Below are positions 18,356 through 27,132 of a stretch of DNA of 36,608 nucleotides, piece after piece. This stretch comes from Clostridia bacterium (lineage in GTDB: Bacteria; Bacillota; Clostridia; Oscillospirales; Acutalibacteraceae). A program made the translations under genes and the position numbers. Within the stretch, counting starts at the first letter, position 1, and each line of letters begins with the position of its first letter. Location: contig JAFVID010000010.1 of NCBI GenBank assembly GCA_017474205.1, forward strand, positions 1-36,608, given 5' to 3'. Below the pieces are notes generated by a model. It saw only the letters and a program-made list of their open reading frames with translations. It was not told the DNA's origin and made no database searches.

Positions 18356-19720
18356 ATGAATAAGGCACAAAATTTCACCTCGGGGAAAATATTCTCACCT
18401 CTTATACGCTTCGCACTACCCGTTTTGTTGGCGCTTTTCTTACAAGCGATGTATAGCGGTGTTGACCTTTTAATAGTAGGACAATTTGGTGGAAATAATG
18501 CAGATATATTTGTATCGGCAGTATCTACAGGCAGTCAGATTATGATGACGTTGACCTTTGTTATCACCGCACTTGCTATGGGACTTACCGTATATGTTGG
18601 CGAAAAAATCGGAGCAGGCAAAGGGTCTGAAGCCGGTGAGATTATAGGAAGCGGAATCACCCTGTTTGGCATTATTTCTTTGATAGTATCGGTGGTAATG
18701 GTTATTTCATCATCTGCCCTTGCAAAACTGATGCGTGCCCCCACCGAAGCGTTTGATAATACGGTGTGGTATATTGCAATTTGTTCCGCAGGAACACTGT
18801 TTATTGTTGCATATAACTTGGTGGGAAGTATTTTTCGTGGAGTTGGTGATTCAAAGATACCCCTTCTTACTGTAGCAATTGCTTGTGTGTTTAATATTTT
18901 AGGTGATTTCTTACTTGTAGCCGTTTTTGATATGGGCTCATCAGGTGCCGCTATCGCAACCGTTTTTGCACAGGCAATAAGTGTGGTTATCTCCTTGTTT
19001 ATTATTAGAAAACGCGAATTACCCTTTGATTTTTCTCGAAAATACCTGCGTCCCCGTGCAGTGCATATCAAACATATTCTAAAATTGGGAATACCTATTG
19101 CTCTGCAGGATTTGCTTGTTAGTATATCTTTTCTCGTTATTCTTGCCATCGTTAATAACCTTGGTCTTAACGAATCGGCAGGTGTAGGTGTTGCCGAAAA
19201 GGTTTGTGCGTTTATTATGTTGATTCCATCTGCATTTATGCAATCTATGTCGGCATTTGTCGCGCATAATGTGGGTGCATTGAAATATGACCGTGCGAAA
19301 AAAGCGTTGTGGTACGGTATTGCATCTTCCTTGGTGGTCGGCATAGTTGTTGGATATTTCTCCTTCTTCCATGGGGATATCCTTGCAGGAATATTTGCAA
19401 AGGATGCCATTATTATTGCCCCCGCAGTTGAATATCTCAAAGCGTATGCCATCGACTGTGTGTTTACCGCATTTTTGTTCTGTTTTATTGGATATTTCAA
19501 TGGTTGCGGAAATACCACCTTTGTTATGATTCAAGGTATTATTGGAGGAATTTTCGTTCGACTTCCGGTATCTTGGGCAATGAGCAAAATGATACCGGTA
19601 TCGCTTTTCCGCATCGGCCTTGCCACCCCAATATCTACTGCATTGCAGATTGTTTTGTGCGTCGGCTTTTTTGTGGTTACACAACGATTACTCAAGAGGA
19701 AACAAGCAACGATTGATTAA
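18356..19720 (+). CDS. MATE family efflux transporter
   Basis: This ~454-residue integral membrane protein has about 12 hydrophobic segments in the two-lobed MATE pattern. The N-terminal FTSGKIFSPLIRFALPVLLALFLQ is the usual first helix of the DinF/NorM-type clostridial group, and GVGDSKIPLLTVAIACVFNILGDFLLV is the typical lobe-1 end. Members export cationic drugs or metabolites using Na+ or H+ gradients; the substrate is not deducible. The ATG at 18356 follows AAGGAGATAG; an upstream in-frame ATG lacks a ribosome binding site. Monocistronic by context. No obvious plus-strand terminator follows it. Confidence 0.88.
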   Translation: MNKAQNFTSGKIFSPLIRFALPVLLALFLQAMYSGVDLLIVGQFGGNNADIFVSAVSTGSQIMMTLTFVITALAMGLTVYVGEKIGAGKGSEAGEIIGSGITLFGIISLIVSVVMVISSSALAKLMRAPTEAFDNTVWYIAICSAGTLFIVAYNLVGSIFRGVGDSKIPLLTVAIACVFNILGDFLLVAVFDMGSSGAAIATVFAQAISVVISLFIIRKRELPFDFSRKYLRPRAVHIKHILKLGIPIALQDLLVSISFLVILAIVNNLGLNESAGVGVAEKVCAFIMLIPSAFMQSMSAFVAHNVGALKYDRAKKALWYGIASSLVVGIVVGYFSFFHGDILAGIFAKDAIIIAPAVEYLKAYAIDCVFTAFLFCFIGYFNGCGNTTFVMIQGIIGGIFVRLPVSWAMSKMIPVSLFRIGLATPISTALQIVLCVGFFVVTQRLLKRKQATID

Positions 19721-19779
19721 ATATTATTTTATCGAAAAAAATCCCCAAAATTAAGGGGGGTAAAAAATGATAAAAACAC

Positions 19780-19808
19780 TTGACTTTTTATTAAAAAAAT
19801 AATATAGT
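19780..19808 (+). promoter_or_regulatory. Promoter of potABCD
   Basis: TTGACT (19780-19785), a 17-base spacer and TATAGT (19803-19808) lie about 38 bases before the potA ATG. Confidence 0.72.
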
Positions 19809-19846
19809 AAGAGCAACTATTTATTGTAGAGGAAAGGGATGCATAA

Positions 19847-21103
19847 ATGTCAGAGAATAACGTAATCCTTACCGAGGGTAGCAAAGCTCTCGAACCCGAA
19901 CCCCCGGAAGGTAATGAAGCTATCATTAAACTCAAAAATATCTCGGTTACTTTTGATGGCGAAACTATTTTGGATAATATATCCTTCTCAATTAAAGACG
20001 GTGAATTTATAACCCTTCTTGGCCCTTCAGGTTGCGGCAAAACTACCACCCTTAGACTTATCGGCGGTTTTGTTGACCCTACCCAAGGTGAGGTGTATTT
20101 TGACAATAAATTATTGAATGGTGTACCTGCGCATAAAAGGCAGGTTTGCACCATTTTTCAGCGTTACGCCCTTTTTCCACACCTTAACGTTGCGGAGAAT
20201 ATCGCCTTTGGTTTAAGGGTGCGTAAAACTCCCAAAAAGGAACTTGCAAAGCGTGTTCGCGAGGCAATTAAACTTGTTGGACTTAAAGGTTTTGAGCGTA
20301 GAAAAATAAATACATTATCCGGCGGTCAGCAACAACGTGTTGCTATTGCCCGTGCTATAGTTACCGAGCCCAAGGTGCTCCTTCTTGATGAACCCCTTGC
20401 CGCCCTCGACCTCAAACTTCGTAAGGATATGCAGGTTGAACTTAAAAATATTCAGCAACGTCTTGGTATCACCTTCGTATTCGTTACCCACGACCAAGAG
20501 GAAGCTTTGTCTATGTCCGATCGTATCGTAGTTATGGACGGTGGCCGTATTCAACAAATCGGTACCCCTCAAGATATATATAACGAACCCGAAAACGCAT
20601 TCGTTGCCGACTTTATTGGCGAAAGTAATATTCTTGACGGTGTTATGCTTGAAGATTACAAATGCCGTTTCGCAGGCAGAGTTTTTGACTGTGTCGATAA
20701 AGGTTTTGAACAGGGCGAATCGGTTGATATCGTTATCCGCCCCGAAGATATTAAGGTTATTGAACACGGAGCAGGGGAGATATCGGGCATTGTAACCGCA
20801 TCCACCTTCAAAGGTGTTCATTATGAGGTTATCCTCGACGTTAACGGATTTAAGTGGATGATTCAAACCACCGCTTGCATAAACGTTGGAGATAAAATCG
20901 GCATTACTATTGCCCCTCAAGATATCCACGTTATGAAAAAATCTGAATATTCAGGTAAATTTGGTGACTATAGTTCATTTAGTGATGAAATGGACTATAT
21001 CTCAGACCCCACCTACGTAGCCCCCGAAAAACTTAACGAGCGTGAAGGCGAATGGATTGTATCTCCCGCCGAAGCCGAAGGAGGGGCAGAGTCGGGTGAA
21101 TAA
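19847..21103 (+). CDS. potA: Spermidine/putrescine ABC transporter, ATP-binding subunit
   Basis: This 418-residue ATPase energises polyamine import. Domains: a ~25-residue acidic lead, an ABC domain (Walker [10 protein letters not shown] near residue 62, Q-loop FQRYALFPH, signature [14 protein letters not shown], Walker [12 protein letters not shown], then [11 protein letters not shown]), and a C-terminal TOBE-type regulatory domain with [12 protein letters not shown]. The ~50-residue tail beyond the TOBE domain is acidic and longer than usual. It is first gene of potABCD; its last codons contain the ribosome binding site and start of potB. Confidence 0.94.
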   Translation: MSENNVILTEGSKALEPEPPEGNEAIIKLKNISVTFDGETILDNISFSIKDGEFITLLGPSGCGKTTTLRLIGGFVDPTQGEVYFDNKLLNGVPAHKRQVCTIFQRYALFPHLNVAENIAFGLRVRKTPKKELAKRVREAIKLVGLKGFERRKINTLSGGQQQRVAIARAIVTEPKVLLLDEPLAALDLKLRKDMQVELKNIQQRLGITFVFVTHDQEEALSMSDRIVVMDGGRIQQIGTPQDIYNEPENAFVADFIGESNILDGVMLEDYKCRFAGRVFDCVDKGFEQGESVDIVIRPEDIKVIEHGAGEISGIVTASTFKGVHYEVILDVNGFKWMIQTTACINVGDKIGITIAPQDIHVMKKSEYSGKFGDYSSFSDEMDYISDPTYVAPEKLNEREGEWIVSPAEAEGGAESGE

Positions 21104-21920
21104 TAAAAAATCCCTTGGTGCAAAACTTGTTGGTGCACCCTATTATCTTTGGGCGGCAATATTTACCGTTGTGCCCATTTGTATAGTAATGTACTACTCC
21201 TTTACCGATAGTAATGGAAATTTTACTATTAATAATTTAGGTCAAATTGGTGCATATATGGATACCTTTATTTTATCCATTTGCCTTGGTGCAGTTGCCA
21301 CCGCAATTTGTCTCGTTATTGCCTATCCTATGGCATTTATCATATCTCAGATGCCTGCATCAAAACAAAGAATAGTTCTTATCCTCGTTATGTTACCTAT
21401 GTGGATAAATCTACTTCTTCGCACCTATTCCCTTATGAATATTCTTGAGGATGAGGGTATAATAAACAATATCCTTTCTTTCTTGAATCTTCCCGCAATT
21501 CATCTTATCAATACTAAAACAGCGGTTGTAATCGGTATGGTATATAACTTTTTGCCCTATATGATATTACCTATCTATACCGTTATGTCCCGTATTGAAA
21601 CCCCCGTTTTAGAGGCATCAAAAGATTTGGGCTCAAATTGGTTCCAGACCTTTTTAAGGGTGGTTTTCCCCCTCTCTATTCCGGGAATTATGTCGGGAAT
21701 TACAATGGTATTTGTTCCCTCGGTAAGTACCTTCTACATTTCTCAAAAATTGGGTGGTACTATGGAACTTATCGGTGATACCATCGACCGTCAGTTCAAT
21801 AGAAATAATGACTTTAACTCGGGAGCGGCATTATCCTTTATACTTATGATAATGATATTTATCTGTATGGCGGTAATGAATAAGTTTTCCGATGATGGAG
21901 AGGAGACGATTGTAGTATGA
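21096..21920 (+). CDS. potB: Spermidine/putrescine ABC transporter permease PotB
   Basis: This ~274-residue membrane subunit has six predicted helices and the permease EAA-type loop [25 protein letters not shown], which docks on PotA. The GTG at 21096 ([18 protein letters not shown] follows) is chosen because AAGGAGG lies about 11 bases upstream and it overlaps the potA stop by 8 bases. The longer frame reads through potA sequence. It forms a heterodimeric channel with PotC. Confidence 0.93.
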   Translation: MNNKKSLGAKLVGAPYYLWAAIFTVVPICIVMYYSFTDSNGNFTINNLGQIGAYMDTFILSICLGAVATAICLVIAYPMAFIISQMPASKQRIVLILVMLPMWINLLLRTYSLMNILEDEGIINNILSFLNLPAIHLINTKTAVVIGMVYNFLPYMILPIYTVMSRIETPVLEASKDLGSNWFQTFLRVVFPLSIPGIMSGITMVFVPSVSTFYISQKLGGTMELIGDTIDRQFNRNNDFNSGAALSFILMIMIFICMAVMNKFSDDGEETIVV

Positions 21921-22726
21921 AACTTTCTTCTCTCTGGTCAAAAATGTATCTTATCCTTATTTTCATTTTGCTTTATGCACCTATCGCGGTTATGGTGGTA
22001 TTCTCCTTTAATTCAGGAAATTCCACCGCAGTATTTTCGGGATTTTCCCTCCGTTGGTATGAAAGCTTATTTAAAGATAGAGCAATATTAAACGCCCTCT
22101 ACAACACAATTATCCTTGCTGTGTTATCGGCAATAATATCTACCGTGCTTGGCACCGCCGCCGCAGTGGGTATTAGTTATCTTGCTAAATGGCAAAGAAA
22201 GATAGTAGAAAGCGTTACAAATATCCCCATGATGAATCCCGATATTGTAACAGGTGTTTCACTACTCCTTCTCTATGTGTTTGTGGGTAAAAATTTGCTT
22301 GGCAATTCCGCAGTTTTGGGATTTTGGACGGTGCTTATATCCCACATCACCTTCAACCTTCCCTATGTAATCCTTTCGGTGCAACCTGCCCTCAGAGGTT
22401 GTGATACCCACCTTTCTGAAGCGGCGAGGGATTTAGGATGCACCCCGGTAGGAGCATTTTTCAGGGTGGTGCTTCCCGCCATCTCAACGGGAATACTTAC
22501 CGGATTTATAATGGCCTTTACTCTTTCTATTGATGACTTTGTTATCACCTATTTTACCAGTGGCAATGCCTTCGAAACCTTGCCTATGAAGATATACAAT
22601 ATGACTAAAATGAAGGTTAAACCCGATATTAACGCACTCTCTACCCTTATGGTAGTAACCATACTTCTTTTGCTCGTGCTTATAAATATCTTTGAAGCCC
22701 GTAGCAATAAAAAGCAAAGGAGATAG
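21917..22726 (+). CDS. potC: Spermidine/putrescine ABC transporter permease PotC
   Basis: This 269-residue permease partner of PotB has a hydrophobic N-terminal helix (YLILIFILLYAPIAVMVVFS), six predicted helices and the EAA loop EAARDLGCTPVGAFFRVVLP. SFNSGNSTAVFSGFSLRWYESL matches the conserved PotC N-terminal periplasmic-side region. Its ATG overlaps the potB stop (ATGA), giving translational coupling. Confidence 0.94.
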   Translation: MKLSSLWSKMYLILIFILLYAPIAVMVVFSFNSGNSTAVFSGFSLRWYESLFKDRAILNALYNTIILAVLSAIISTVLGTAAAVGISYLAKWQRKIVESVTNIPMMNPDIVTGVSLLLLYVFVGKNLLGNSAVLGFWTVLISHITFNLPYVILSVQPALRGCDTHLSEAARDLGCTPVGAFFRVVLPAISTGILTGFIMAFTLSIDDFVITYFTSGNAFETLPMKIYNMTKMKVKPDINALSTLMVVTILLLLVLINIFEARSNKKQRR

Positions 22727-22730
22727 TAAA

Positions 22731-24113
22731 TTGAAAAAGTTTGCATTAGTTTTGAAAAGAATGTCCGCCTTGATGTTGGCAGTGGTTGTATTTTGTTCCA
22801 TATCTACTTTTGCCTTTGCAAAGGATGACGAATTAGAATTAAACGTATACAACTGGGGCGAATATATTGATGACGGCACCGATGAGGGTGCATCATCCTG
22901 CGAGTACAGCAAGGATGTAATTAAGGCATTTGAGGAATATTATAAAAAGACCTATGGTAAAACCGTTAAGGTTAATTATTCCACCTTTGAAAACAACGAA
23001 TCCCTTTATACCAAACTCAAAATGGGCGGTGCAAACTATGATGTTATTGTACCCTCCGATTATATGATCAACCGTTTCATCAAAGAGGGTATGCTCGAAG
23101 AACTCGATTTTTCAAATATTCCAAACTATGCAAATATTGCCGATACCTTTAAGGGCGATGCTTGGAACTATGACCCCGACCATAAATACAGTGTGCCCTA
23201 TCTTTGGGGAACTGTAGGTATCGTATACAATAGCGAATACGTGTTTGGAGACGTATCTACTTGGAATGCTCTCTGGAATGAGGAATATAAAAACAAAATC
23301 CTTATGTTTAATAACCCCCGTGATACCTTCGCAATTGCCCTTGCAAAACTTTCCAGCGATAAAAACAACCAAAATATCACCATAAATACCAATGACCTTA
23401 CCTATTGGGATGAGGCATATAAACTTCTCGAAGAACAAAAACCCCTTGTTCAAGCATACGTAACCGATGAGGTCTTTAACAAGATGGAAAAGGGTGAAGC
23501 ATGGCTTGCCCCTTGTTATTACGGAGACGCTCTCGTTATGATGGAAAATAACGATAAACTCAAATTCACCTCCATCAACAACAGTATCGCCAACAAATAT
23601 GTAGATGCATTTTGTATTCCTAAGGGTGCAAAGAATAAAAAGTTAGCAGAAGAGTTTATCAACTTTATGTGTACTAAAGAAATATCCTTTGCTAATGCTT
23701 GTTATACAGGATATTCAAGCCCCAATAAACTCGTAACTGAGGATAGCACCTTCCCATACTATCAAGACCCTAACGGATATCCCGCAGATCATCGTTTAGA
23801 AAATTCTTATGAAGAGTTTTTGTGGCTTAATCCCGAAACTCAAGCCAAAATGGATGAACTTTGGGGTCAACTTAAAAAAGCCGAACTCGGTTTCCTCAAA
23901 TGGATTGTTATTATTGTGATTGCCCTCGTTATAATTGCCCTTGTTTACGTAATTATTACCCGTATTAAAAAGGGCAACGATAGCGGTCTTTACGAAGATG
24001 ACGAGGATGAAGAGGAGGAAAAAACTCCCGTTCTTTCTCGAAAGGAACAAAAACTTGCCGAAGAGCAAGAAAATTATTCTCCTATTCTTGCCGAAGAGGA
24101 TAAACTTGAATAG
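22731..24113 (+). CDS. potD: Spermidine/putrescine-binding protein PotD with C-terminal membrane anchor
   Basis: This ~460-residue extracellular polyamine receptor starts at TTG (22731), 7 bases after AAAGGAGA. It has an N-terminal export signal (ALMLAVVVFCSISTFAFA) without a proper lipobox, since Phe precedes the Cys. The PotD fold follows: LNVYNWGEYIDDG, YDVIVPSDYMINRFIKEG, YSVPYLWGTVGIVYN. Unlike the usual lipoprotein PotD, it ends in a membrane helix (FLKWIVIIVIALVIIALVYV), a positive stop (RIKKG) and a ~50-residue acidic cytoplasmic tail. The tail should tether the receptor next to PotBC. The potC-potD gap is 4 bases. Loading of spermidine versus putrescine cannot be settled by eye. Confidence 0.93.
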   Translation: MKKFALVLKRMSALMLAVVVFCSISTFAFAKDDELELNVYNWGEYIDDGTDEGASSCEYSKDVIKAFEEYYKKTYGKTVKVNYSTFENNESLYTKLKMGGANYDVIVPSDYMINRFIKEGMLEELDFSNIPNYANIADTFKGDAWNYDPDHKYSVPYLWGTVGIVYNSEYVFGDVSTWNALWNEEYKNKILMFNNPRDTFAIALAKLSSDKNNQNITINTNDLTYWDEAYKLLEEQKPLVQAYVTDEVFNKMEKGEAWLAPCYYGDALVMMENNDKLKFTSINNSIANKYVDAFCIPKGAKNKKLAEEFINFMCTKEISFANACYTGYSSPNKLVTEDSTFPYYQDPNGYPADHRLENSYEEFLWLNPETQAKMDELWGQLKKAELGFLKWIVIIVIALVIIALVYVIITRIKKGNDSGLYEDDEDEEEEKTPVLSRKEQKLAEEQENYSPILAEEDKLE

Positions 24114-24149
24114 TATCTTTCAAAAATACATTTGAAGGAAGCGTATTAA

Positions 24150-25505
24150 ATGAAGATTGTAATCGTAGGAGACGGCCGAGTCGGCTCCACCCTTGCCAAA
24201 CAACTTGCCAAAGAAGACCATGATGTAGTTGTTATAGATAACGATCCCGAAGTGCTTAATGACCTTCTTGAAACGGTGGATGTATATGTCATTGAGGGCA
24301 ACGGAGCGGTATTGGATGTTCAACGCAGGGCCGACGTAGGTAATAGTGATATTCTTATTGCCGCCACCACCAACGATGAACTTAATATCGTTTGTTGTAT
24401 GTTGGCGAAAAAATTGGGATGCAAAGCCACCATTGCCAGAACTCAAAACAGAGACTATGTCCGTCAAATGCAATATATGAGCAAGGAATTGGGACTTTCT
24501 ATGATAGTTAATCCCCCCCTTGCAGCAGCCCGTGAAATATTCAGAATTATTCAGTTTCCCTCCTTCCTTAAGAGAAATTCCGTTGCCAAGGGTAGGGTAG
24601 AACTTGTAGAATTGGTTATTTCCGAGGGAAATATCTTGGTAGATAAAGCCCTTATGGACCTTACAAAACTCCTCAAAATGGACGTTCTTGTATGTGCGGT
24701 CGAAAGGGATGACGAGGTATATATACCAAAGGGTGATTTTGTTCTCAAAGCAGGAGATAAAATCAGCGTAACCGCACCTCGAAGCAACCTTGTTAAACTT
24801 ATAAAGAAGCTGAATATTACCACCCAAAAGATTAAAAATGCAACCATCGTAGGCGGTGGACAAATAGCTGTAAATCTTGCGGAGGAACTTTTAAAGAGTG
24901 GCGTTTCGGTTAAGATAATTGAAAAGGATATAGAAACCTGTAAAAATATATCCGAAAGATTAGAAGATGCCATTATCATCAATGCCGACGGTACCAATCA
25001 CGACCTGCTTTTACAAGAAGGAATAGAGGACACCGATGCCTTTATATCCCTTACCGATATAGATGAGGAAAATATATTTATATCTATGTTTGCCACCCAT
25101 CTTAAGGTGCCTAAGGTCATTACAAAGATGAACCGCAACGAATACAGTTATCTCATTTCAGATAAGGGTGTAGGAAGTATTATTTGCCCGAAACAGTTAA
25201 CCGCAAATGAAATTTACCGTTACGTTCGTGCTATGGAAAATACCGAAGATACGGTGCAAACCCTTATCAGCATCATAGATGACAGGGCTGAAGCTATAGA
25301 ATTTGTTGTTGGTCAAAACGCCAAGAACCTGAATCGTGCCCTTATGGATATTAAACTCAAAAAGGATGTTCTTATTGCCTGTATCAGCCATTTAGGACAA
25401 ATTGTAATCCCTAAAGGTACCGACAGTTTCACAGAGGGTGATACCGTGGTAATCGTGGCAAAGAACGAGGCAGAAATCAGAGAATTCAACGATATATTTA
25501 TGTAA
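24150..25505 (+). CDS. trkA: Trk potassium uptake system regulatory subunit TrkA
   Basis: This 451-residue cytoplasmic ring subunit gates TrkH. It contains two tandem RCK units: Rossmann NAD-binding motifs VGDGRVGSTLAKQL at the start and VGGGQIAVNLAEEL near residue 236, each followed by an acidic strand end (VVVIDND; VKIIEKD) and an RCK_C domain. It starts 36 bases after potD with no terminator between, so it may be partly transcribed with pot. The ribosome binding site is GAAGGAAG. A strong hairpin separates it from trkH. Confidence 0.95.
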   Translation: MKIVIVGDGRVGSTLAKQLAKEDHDVVVIDNDPEVLNDLLETVDVYVIEGNGAVLDVQRRADVGNSDILIAATTNDELNIVCCMLAKKLGCKATIARTQNRDYVRQMQYMSKELGLSMIVNPPLAAAREIFRIIQFPSFLKRNSVAKGRVELVELVISEGNILVDKALMDLTKLLKMDVLVCAVERDDEVYIPKGDFVLKAGDKISVTAPRSNLVKLIKKLNITTQKIKNATIVGGGQIAVNLAEELLKSGVSVKIIEKDIETCKNISERLEDAIIINADGTNHDLLLQEGIEDTDAFISLTDIDEENIFISMFATHLKVPKVITKMNRNEYSYLISDKGVGSIICPKQLTANEIYRYVRAMENTEDTVQTLISIIDDRAEAIEFVVGQNAKNLNRALMDIKLKKDVLIACISHLGQIVIPKGTDSFTEGDTVVIVAKNEAEIREFNDIFM

Positions 25506-25512
25506 TAAACAA

Positions 25513-25549
25513 CCGACAAAACAATCGTTTAATCGATATGTTTTGTCGG
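25513..25549 (+). other. Intercistronic hairpin between trkA and trkH
   Basis: CCGACAAAACA (25513-25523) pairs perfectly with TGTTTTGTCGG (25539-25549), and ATCG/CGAT extends the stem inside with one bulged A. There is no T-run after it, so it is not a standard terminator. It may set mRNA stability or the trkA:trkH ratio. Confidence 0.7.
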
Positions 25550-25575
25550 GATGTTTGTAAAAGAGGCATATAAAT

Positions 25576-27027
25576 ATGAATTATAGAGTACTTCTAAACT
25601 ACATAGGCAAGGTGATATTGGTTGAAGGATTGGTTATGATACCCGCCCTTCTGATTGCCTTTGCAAAATCTCAACATAATTGCATATTTGCCTTTGGCGT
25701 AACCATTGGTGCGTTGATTATATTGGGATTGGGATTAAGTTTAATAAAACCCAAAAACCAAGAAATCAAGATTAGAGAGGGATTTTTGATAGTTGCAGGA
25801 TGTTGGATACTTTTGTCCCTTTTCGGAGCATTACCATTCTTCTTAAGCCGAGAAATCCCCAATTATATCGACTGTATATTTGAAACGGTATCAGGATTTA
25901 CCACAACAGGTGCAACCATTTTGACAAATATTGAAGTAATGTCCTCCAGTTTGCTCTATTGGCGTAGCTTCACCCACTGGCTTGGTGGTATGGGAATACT
26001 TGTATTCTTCCTTGCTATAATGCCTAAATCAAAGGCAGGGGGATCTCTTTTCAGACTAATGAAGGCAGAATCTCCCGGACCCGAAGTAGGTAAATTATCC
26101 TCAAAAATCAAAAACACCGCCCGAACACTTTATATCATATATATCGTAATGACCATAATAGAGATTATACTTTTGCTCTGCGGAGGTATGCCTCTTTTCG
26201 ATAGTGTAACCACCTCTTTCGGTACCGCAGGTACAGGTGGTTTTGCTGTAAAGAATGATAGTATTATGGGATATAATTCCTATCTTCAGATGGTCGTCGG
26301 CGTGTTTATGGTGCTTTTTGGCATTAACTTTAATATATATCATCTCATCCTTCTCAAAGATATTGTAAACGTATGGAAAAATCAGGAGTTAAGATTATAT
26401 TTAGGTATAATATTCGCCAGTACCTTAGCGATTGCTGTGAATATTTCTTCTCAAATGGGGTCCTTTGCAAAGGGACTTCAACACGGCTTTTTCCAGGTAT
26501 CTTCAATTATCACCACAACAGGTTTCGCTTCGTACAATTTCGATGCTTGGCCGATGTTTTCCCGTTGTATATTGGTGTTTCTGATGTTTATAGGTGCCTG
26601 TGCAGGATCCACAGGTGGAGGTGTAAAGGTGGCAAGGGTTATAATTTTGCTTAAATCCGCCCGTAATACCCTGCAAAAAATCCGTCATCCAAAGAGCGTT
26701 AAGGCGGTAATGATAGATAAACACCGCACCGAAGATACGGTAATAAGCGAGGTCAATGCGTTTATGACGGTGTATTGCATAATTGCAATTGTGTCGATGC
26801 TCATTTTATCCATAGATAATTTTAGCTTTGAAAGTACCACCACTGCAGTAATTGCTTGTTTGAATAATGTAGGCCCTGGACTCGATATGGTAGGCCCTGT
26901 GGGAAGTTATTCTGCGTTCTCTTGGTGGGGGAAAATTGTACTTTCTGCCGATATGCTTTTAGGCCGACTTGAAATATTCCCCTTGATTATACTCTTTTCA
27001 CCCGTAACCTGGAGTAAAAACAAATAG
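25576..27027 (+). CDS. trkH: Trk potassium transporter membrane subunit TrkH
   Basis: This 483-residue channel-like K+ transporter is made of four membrane-pore-membrane repeats. The four selectivity-filter regions are visible: SGFTTTGATIL, TSFGTAGTGGFAVKND, ITTTGFASYNFDAW and NNVGPGLDMVG. HWLGGMGILVFFLAIMP and SCAGSTGGG-type sequence (GACAGSTGGGVKVAR) are further family marks. It works with TrkA encoded just upstream. The ATG at 25576 has GAGGCA as a weak ribosome binding site. Confidence 0.95.
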   Translation: MNYRVLLNYIGKVILVEGLVMIPALLIAFAKSQHNCIFAFGVTIGALIILGLGLSLIKPKNQEIKIREGFLIVAGCWILLSLFGALPFFLSREIPNYIDCIFETVSGFTTTGATILTNIEVMSSSLLYWRSFTHWLGGMGILVFFLAIMPKSKAGGSLFRLMKAESPGPEVGKLSSKIKNTARTLYIIYIVMTIIEIILLLCGGMPLFDSVTTSFGTAGTGGFAVKNDSIMGYNSYLQMVVGVFMVLFGINFNIYHLILLKDIVNVWKNQELRLYLGIIFASTLAIAVNISSQMGSFAKGLQHGFFQVSSIITTTGFASYNFDAWPMFSRCILVFLMFIGACAGSTGGGVKVARVIILLKSARNTLQKIRHPKSVKAVMIDKHRTEDTVISEVNAFMTVYCIIAIVSMLILSIDNFSFESTTTAVIACLNNVGPGLDMVGPVGSYSAFSWWGKIVLSADMLLGRLEIFPLIILFSPVTWSKNK

Positions 27028-27036
27028 CTTTTTTAT

Positions 27037-27066
27037 AAAACCTCCGATTGTTTTCGGGGGTTTTAT
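27037..27066 (+). terminator. Terminator after trkH
   Basis: AAAACCTCCGA (27037-27047) pairs with TCGGGGGTTTT (27054-27064), with one G-T pair, ending in a T-run. Confidence 0.88.
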
Positions 27067-27069
27067 TGC

Positions 27070-27098
27070 TTGAAATAGGGCAAAAATAGTGATATAAT
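27070..27098 (+). promoter_or_regulatory. Promoter of copA
   Basis: TTGAAA (27070-27075), a 17-base spacer and TATAAT (27093-27098) with extended TGA. I could not recognise a CsoR or CopY operator in this short region. Confidence 0.82.
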
Positions 27099-27132
27099 GG
27101 TAATAATGAATACGAAATAAAGGAGGTATATG

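Noticed and set aside
19741..19770. C/G-rich hairpin after the MATE gene as its terminator
   Set aside because: The T-run lies on the minus-strand side (A-run before the stem on the plus strand), so the polarity is wrong for MATE; the stem is only about 4 bp.
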